Positions 5,067-7,700 of a DNA stretch of 7,700 bases are shown here, piece after piece (within the stretch, counting starts at the first letter, position 1; every line of letters begins with the position of its first letter). The notes below the pieces were generated by a model. The model had not been told where the DNA came from, searched no databases, and saw nothing but the letters and a program-made list of their open reading frames with translations. The stretch lies in the NCBI GenBank assembly GCA_002361535.1, contig DETG01000078.1, positions 1 through 7,700 of the forward strand. The letters are read 5' to 3'. Position numbers and translations under genes: made by a program. Origin of the DNA: Prevotella sp. UBA3294. GTDB lineage: Bacteria > Bacteroidota > Bacteroidia > Bacteroidales > Bacteroidaceae.

Positions 5067-7700
5067 CAGGGAAAAGACTTAGTTGTATGCTATTGTCATC
5101 ACGCACATGTTGCTCTGGCTTTGGCGTATCCGAGATCTGCTGCTCTGGCTTGGCAGTAACAGAACCGATGTTCTCTGGTTCGGCGGCACCGGCAGTCTCC
5201 TCTGCCATTCTTTCCTCTTGCTGTTCACCTTCATCACCTGAGTCGTCGGAATCCTCAGAATCCTCAGAATCTGTCTGTTCTGGGAAACGTTGTGGTTCCA
5301 GCTCCTCGATGCTGCCGATGGTATATGTGCTGATGCGCCGTCCTTTGGCCTTGGCACTCCTTGCCACGGTGAACTGCTCGGCATCAATCTCCAAAGGCTC
5401 ACGGAATTCGTCAAGACCACTGAAGGTCACCTTAATCAACGGGTAGGCCACATCGGTAAGAAGAACCATCTTAGAATTCGGGTTGTCGCCGATGAAACTC
5501 TGCTTCCGTTTGCTGGCATCGATTAGGAACCGTTTCAGATAAGGATACCCCTGTTGCTCGGCATCATAGAGCACCACTGTCCATACCTTACCTGGCTGGA
5601 ATTTCTCGATACGGAGGATATTGTCCTCATAGTGGTTCGTGGCATCGAAGGAACTCACGTAATAGATACCGTTTTTCAGTAACACCAGGATCAGGTCATC
5701 ATCGTGGAACTCACCAAGATACTGTCCATGCTCGTCATAGTTCAATCGGTTGACATCAGGGTCGAACCACACCTTCCTTCCTCCTAAGGTAGAACGTCCA
5801 TGACTCTTCAGGGAGATGCGTTGCACGGTTTGTTTCGACAGCAGGTAGCCTTTGGCATTCCTGCCTTTGATGGCCAAGGTGCTGAAATCTTTTTCTTCGA
5901 ATATCTTTTTCTTCCGCAAGGCGGGATCATAGGTAACCTTGATGATCTCGGCCTCACCGTTGGGATTGGCTGTGAAGTAGATCACCTTACTGCCTTCCTG
6001 ACCTTGGGTGAGATCGTACTCACGGTCGCGTAGCAACGATGTCAGGGTGAAACGTTTCATGAAGTAGAATCCTTTCCTGCCATCGCGATACACCACATTA
6101 TATACTGTGCGGGAGTCGTTCTTCTTGAATACGGCTACATGGAGGACGTTCTTCCCCACGAAGATCTTGTCGGCCACGCGCACCATTTTATACTTGCCGT
6201 CTTTGTAGAAGATGATGATGTCGTCGATGTCAGAGCAGTTGCACACAAACTCGTCTTTCTTCAGTCCTGTGCCGATGAAGCCATCCTGTCTGTTGATAAA
6301 GAGTTTCTCATTGGCCTCAGCCACCTTTGCTGCCTCAATGGTGTCGAAGTTTCGGATCTCGGTGCGCCGTGGGTGGTCTGCCCCGTATTTATCTTTTAGG
6401 TATTGGAACCAGTCGATGGTGACATCCACCATGTGTGCCAGTTTGTGATCGATCTCTGCTATCTCCTCTTTCAGACGGGCAATCAGTTCATCGGCCTTGT
6501 CGCTGTTGAACTTCAGGATCCGTGCCATCTTGATATCCATCAGTCGGAGGATATCCTCTTTGGTCACTTCGCGGATCATCTTGGGGTAGTAGGGAGTCAG
6601 TCGGTCGTCAATATGTTCGCAGGCGGCATCCATGGTGGGAGCCTGTTCGAACTTACGGTCTTTATAGATACGTTCCTCGATGAAGATTTTCTCCAATGAG
6701 CAGAAATGCAGCTGTTCCATCAGCTCATGCTTCCGGATCTCCAGTTCCTTGCGCAGAAGTCCCATCGTCCTATCTACTGAATGGCGCAGCACGTCGCTTA
6801 CGGTGAGGAACTGTGGCTTGTTGTCTTCGATCACACAGCAGTTAGGCGAGATGTTGATCTCGCAGTCGGTAAAGGCATAGAGGGCATCGAGTGTCTTGTC
6901 GGAGGATACGCCGGGGGCGAGATGCACCTGAATCTCCACCTCGGCGGAGGTGAGGTCGGTGACGTGGCGTGCTTTGATCTTTCCTTTCTCAATGGCTTTG
7001 GTGATACTCTCGCAGAGAGTATTGACGGTCTTCGAGAAAGGCAGTTCACGGATAATGAGTGTCTTGTTGTCGAATTTTTCTATCTTGGCACGTACCTTCA
7101 GTAATCCACCGCGCTGTCCGTCGTTATATTTGCCTACGTCGATACTGCCGCCAGTGGGGAAATCGGGATAGAGCGTGAACGGCTCACCCCTCAGATAGGC
7201 AATGGCAGCCTCGCAGATCTCGTTGTAGTTGTGGGGCAGGATTTTGGAACTGAGTCCTACGGCGATGCCTTCTGCTCCCTGCGCCAGCAGGAGTGGGAAT
7301 TTGGCAGGCAAGGTGATCGGTTCCTTGTTACGACCGTCATAGCTCAGCTGCCAGTCGGTGGTCTTGGGGTTGAACACCACATCGAGGGCGAACTTCGACA
7401 GGCGGGCCTCGATATATCGGGGAGCAGCGGCACGGTCGCCAGTGAGGATATTCCCCCAGTTGCCCTGACAATCCACCAGCAGGTCTTTTTGTCCTAACTG
7501 TACCAAGGCGTCACCGATAGAGGCATCGCCGTGGGGATGGAACTGCATGGTGTGTCCAACAATGTTCGCCACTTTGTTGTAACGTCCGTCATCCATACGT
7601 TTCATCGAGTGCAGGATGCGGCGTTGTACGGGTTTCAGACCGTCTTCGATATGAGGTACTGCGCGTTCCAGAATCACGTAGGAGGCATAATCCAGGAACC
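5056..7700 (-). CDS. DNA topoisomerase IV subunit A (ParC/GyrA family), N-terminus outside the window
   Basis: The breakage-reunion subunit of a type IIA topoisomerase, which cuts and passes DNA duplexes to decatenate chromosomes with its ParE partner (not in the window). The frame stays open to the right edge and reads FLDYASYVILERAVPHIEDG, the conserved GyrA/ParC beginning, so the GTG at 7675-7677 is internal, not the start; only about 30-40 residues should be missing. Counting that valine as 1: the HPHGDASIGDAL helix at 47-58, catalytic Tyr88 in APRYIEAR (codon 7414-7416), the winged-helix/tower region to about 280, a long coiled-coil segment (300-460), and a beta-rich C-terminal pinwheel (about 470-790) without a canonical GyrA box (QRRGGRG). 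This favours ParC over GyrA. Residues 791-873 form an acidic, low-complexity tail (SED repeats) ending QLSLFPDDI. The gene overlaps the DUF3316 start by 11 bp. Confidence 0.93.
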   Translation of the reverse strand, partial: FLDYASYVILERAVPHIEDGLKPVQRRILHSMKRMDDGRYNKVANIVGHTMQFHPHGDASIGDALVQLGQKDLLVDCQGNWGNILTGDRAAAPRYIEARLSKFALDVVFNPKTTDWQLSYDGRNKEPITLPAKFPLLLAQGAEGIAVGLSSKILPHNYNEICEAAIAYLRGEPFTLYPDFPTGGSIDVGKYNDGQRGGLLKVRAKIEKFDNKTLIIRELPFSKTVNTLCESITKAIEKGKIKARHVTDLTSAEVEIQVHLAPGVSSDKTLDALYAFTDCEINISPNCCVIEDNKPQFLTVSDVLRHSVDRTMGLLRKELEIRKHELMEQLHFCSLEKIFIEERIYKDRKFEQAPTMDAACEHIDDRLTPYYPKMIREVTKEDILRLMDIKMARILKFNSDKADELIARLKEEIAEIDHKLAHMVDVTIDWFQYLKDKYGADHPRRTEIRNFDTIEAAKVAEANEKLFINRQDGFIGTGLKKDEFVCNCSDIDDIIIFYKDGKYKMVRVADKIFVGKNVLHVAVFKKNDSRTVYNVVYRDGRKGFYFMKRFTLTSLLRDREYDLTQGQEGSKVIYFTANPNGEAEIIKVTYDPALRKKKIFEEKDFSTLAIKGRNAKGYLLSKQTVQRISLKSHGRSTLGGRKVWFDPDVNRLNYDEHGQYLGEFHDDDLILVLLKNGIYYVSSFDATNHYEDNILRIEKFQPGKVWTVVLYDAEQQGYPYLKRFLIDASKRKQSFIGDNPNSKMVLLTDVAYPLIKVTFSGLDEFREPLEIDAEQFTVARSAKAKGRRISTYTIGSIEELEPQRFPEQTDSEDSEDSDDSGDEGEQQEERMAEETAGAAEPENIGSVTAKPEQQISDTPKPEQHVRDDNSIQLSLFPDDI
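5240..5275. repeat. 9-bp in-frame tandem repeat in the topoisomerase tail
   Basis: GAATCCTCA occurs exactly twice (5249-5257 and 5258-5266), flanked by diverged copies at 5240-5248 and 5267-5275. On the coding strand it encodes the repeating Ser-Glu-Asp of the acidic tail. A 9-bp period keeps the frame, so copy-number change would lengthen or shorten the linker without breaking the gene. Confidence 0.65.

Noticed and set aside
5060..5446. Plus-strand 128-residue Ser-rich ORF opposite the topoisomerase tail
   Set aside because: It is the complement of the acidic SED-rich tail; its composition is a by-product of those codons.
7675..7677. GTG as the start of the topoisomerase gene
   Set aside because: The frame continues to the window edge with the conserved FLDYASYV segment, so this codon is internal.

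Overview
This window looks like chromosomal DNA from the Bacteroidales, most likely Prevotella or Segatella. Three things point there. Both recognisable promoters have the Bacteroidetes -33/-7 form (TTG, spacer, TAnnTTTG). The secreted protein has the module and tail typical of Prevotella exported proteins. The DUF3316, LSDGE-type ABC ATPase and four-helix-bundle 'suffix' families are those I associate with this order. Base composition is moderate in the genes and very AT-rich in the left intergenic region. I see no rRNA, tRNA, CRISPR array, transposase or phage gene.

Left part (1-875): a minus-strand gene (42-785) encodes a four-helix-bundle protein fused to a topoisomerase-type C4 zinc finger. 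It sits between two arrays of an 8-bp AT-rich repeat with a CG dinucleotide in each unit. The arrays (1-34 and 803-871) run in opposite orientation, so gene plus arrays form an inverted-repeat-bounded cassette of about 870 bp. The right array lies between the gene's probable promoter and its start codon. This is the best candidate in the window for an undescribed system.

Middle (876-2430): two divergent promoters share an 11-bp TTATCTTTGCA box. The rightward one drives a secreted protein of unknown function (1097-2221), followed 20 bp later by a 62-residue small ORF (2242-2430), probably in the same transcript.

Right part (2451-7700): a leftward four-gene block on the minus strand. In transcription order it holds a topoisomerase IV subunit A (N-terminus outside the window), a DUF3316 secreted protein overlapping it by 11 bp, a surface-lipoprotein S41 peptidase 4 bp further on, and a FecE/BtuD-like ABC ATPase after a 35-bp gap filled by a 7-bp tandem repeat. 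No permease or binding protein accompanies the ATPase. The topoisomerase ends in a long acidic tail carrying a textbook sliding-clamp-binding pentapeptide, QLSLF. The tight packing suggests one transcript started upstream of the window. It joins an essential chromosome-segregation enzyme to three envelope or transport genes, which makes functional linkage uncertain.
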